Shown here: in pieces, positions 4,482 to 5,293 of the stretch
Layout: each line of letters starts with the position of its first letter
Numbering within the stretch: position 1 is the stretch's first letter
Assembly: GCA_903912435.1 (NCBI GenBank)
Contig: CAIWHI010000363.1
Coordinates: 1 to 5,293, forward strand
Direction: 5' to 3'
DNA length: 5,293 bases
Origin: an uncultured Bacteroidota bacterium
GTDB lineage: Bacteria > Bacteroidota > Bacteroidia > Chitinophagales > Chitinophagaceae
The notes under the pieces: model-generated
Database searches by the model: none
What the model was told of the DNA's origin: nothing
What the model saw: the letters and a program-made list of their open reading frames with translations, nothing else
Translations under genes and position numbers: made by a program

Positions 4482-5293
4482 CTATTTCTTAGGATATCTT
4501 ACAGTGAGTTTGTGGTCTTTTATGGTAAAAGAGGCGTCGGTAATAATTGTATTTATTAGCCCTAATGCCGGCTTGCCATCAGCATTAGTAAAGTGGCCAA
4601 AATCTGGTGCATCTTTCAATAAGGAGCTTGCTTTTTTTACAATAGCTAATGCCTCAGGACTATTCATTAATGCATAATTATATATTCCGTGGTAGTCAGA
4701 TTTAGAATCATTAATAGCTGCACCATCGAAGTACACTATTTTGCCTGTTTTGTTGATAACCATATTTCTTACATACAGCCTGTATCGGCCATCAGGGAGG
4801 GTAGCAAAATCACTTTCCAGATTGTCATATAGATATTTAAGCAGGGAGTGATTAATTATATCTTGTTGTATAAGAAATGCATCAGATAGGTGGTAGTATT
4901 TTTCGCTGGTTTCCCCTGTAATAGCCAATTTCTCGCTATCACGGTAATATTCGTAATTAATTATATTTTCTCCATTTAGTTTAGCAGGGTAGGGGAATTG
5001 GCATTTTTGAGGCGTTGTTATGTAATTGCCACTCTCCTTACCCGAATCATTGATGAAAATAGTATGCCAGGTCGAGTCTGCTATTTCAATTTCATTACCC
5101 CAGAAGTATACCTTATGTCCTTTAATTACTTTATCCCTTGCCAATATTGTTTTACTAAAGCATAGGATACAGATTAGAAGAATAGGTGCAATTACCAACG
5201 ATTTCATTTTTGCAAGTTTTGATGATTTAGTAGCCAGCATTTGGAATCTGGTTTTCAGAGGAGAATGGGTAAGCCTATGTGCAAGGGCCGGAC
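4482..5293 (-). CDS. M56/BlaR1-like protein, C-terminal part (runs off right edge)
   Basis: The frame is open to the right edge, so the true start lies outside the window; 269 residues are visible. The Met encoded at 5240 is internal. The codons before it read ALAHRLTHSPLKTRFQ and continue MLATKSSKLAKMKSLVIAP, matching the post-peptidase segment of the complete M56 protein (HSFNRSPIKNRISMLTHQSPATARLRMLVLAP). A transmembrane helix follows (about visible residues 33-48). Then comes a periplasmic domain paralogous to the M56 neighbour: KVYFWGNEIEI against TISYKGNKFEM, LPDGRYRLYVRNMVINKTGKIVYF against LPNGYYNMQVSNIVIDEKGKLVFY, and a shared end FTIKDHKL/IEIKDHKI. The HExxH peptidase region is not in the window, so catalytic competence is unknown. 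It is the first visible gene of the same-strand cluster and probably shares its transcript. The upstream DNA is where a BlaI-type repressor gene would be expected. Confidence 0.8.
   Translation of the reverse strand, partial: PALAHRLTHSPLKTRFQMLATKSSKLAKMKSLVIAPILLICILCFSKTILARDKVIKGHKVYFWGNEIEIADSTWHTIFINDSGKESGNYITTPQKCQFPYPAKLNGENIINYEYYRDSEKLAITGETSEKYYHLSDAFLIQQDIINHSLLKYLYDNLESDFATLPDGRYRLYVRNMVINKTGKIVYFDGAAINDSKSDYHGIYNYALMNSPEALAIVKKASSLLKDAPDFGHFTNADGKPALGLINTIITDASFTIKDHKLTVRYPKK

Noticed and set aside
5187..5240. The Met codon at 5240 as the real start of the right-edge gene
   Set aside because: The frame is open to the window edge and the 17 codons upstream match the M56 paralogue (HSPLKTRFQ against RSPIKNRIS), so the protein begins outside the window.

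Overview
The window looks like chromosomal DNA of a Bacteroidota bacterium, probably of the Chitinophagaceae/Sphingobacteriales type. Supporting signs are low GC, no Shine-Dalgarno sequences before the starts, three exact matches to the Bacteroidota -7 element TAnnTTTG directly upstream of genes, a BlaR1/M56-type peptidase, and GldM C-terminal-like domains. The family-level placement is an impression, not a measurement.

Layout. At the left edge, on the minus strand, is the N-terminal 80 residues of ribonuclease Z (1-240, runs off the window). A 369-bp gap (241-609) follows. It holds two divergent -7 elements, a 14-bp palindrome and a degenerate hairpin-rich stretch that may be an intergenic repeat. 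A plus-strand gene for a small exported, beta-strand-rich protein of unknown function (610-1215) converges on a minus-strand Mn-type superoxide dismutase gene (1270-1872). A 15-bp perfect inverted repeat between them could terminate both transcripts.

The right half (2007-5293) is a same-strand (minus), tightly spaced cluster with gaps of 39, 55 and 50 bp. In transcription order it contains: (i) the C-terminal 269 residues of an M56/BlaR1-like protein whose peptidase domain lies outside the window; (ii) a secreted 145-residue protein resembling the GldM C-terminal domain; (iii) a complete 470-residue M56/BlaR1-like membrane metallopeptidase with HExxH and the downstream glutamate, plus a periplasmic C-terminal domain homologous to that of (i); (iv) a 159-residue chimera. 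The N-terminal membrane segment of (iv) is a duplicated piece of (iii), recognisable at DNA level, and it is joined to a divergent GldM C-terminal-like domain.

Interpretation. The cluster looks like a tandem family of membrane sensor/protease proteins and stand-alone GldM-C-like secreted domains, shaped by duplication and domain shuffling. The M56 transmembrane helix seems to have been reused as the export signal or anchor of the GldM-C-like proteins. A BlaI/MecI-type repressor, the usual partner of BlaR1-like proteins, is not in the window; it could lie beyond the right edge. What the cluster senses or cleaves cannot be read from the sequence.
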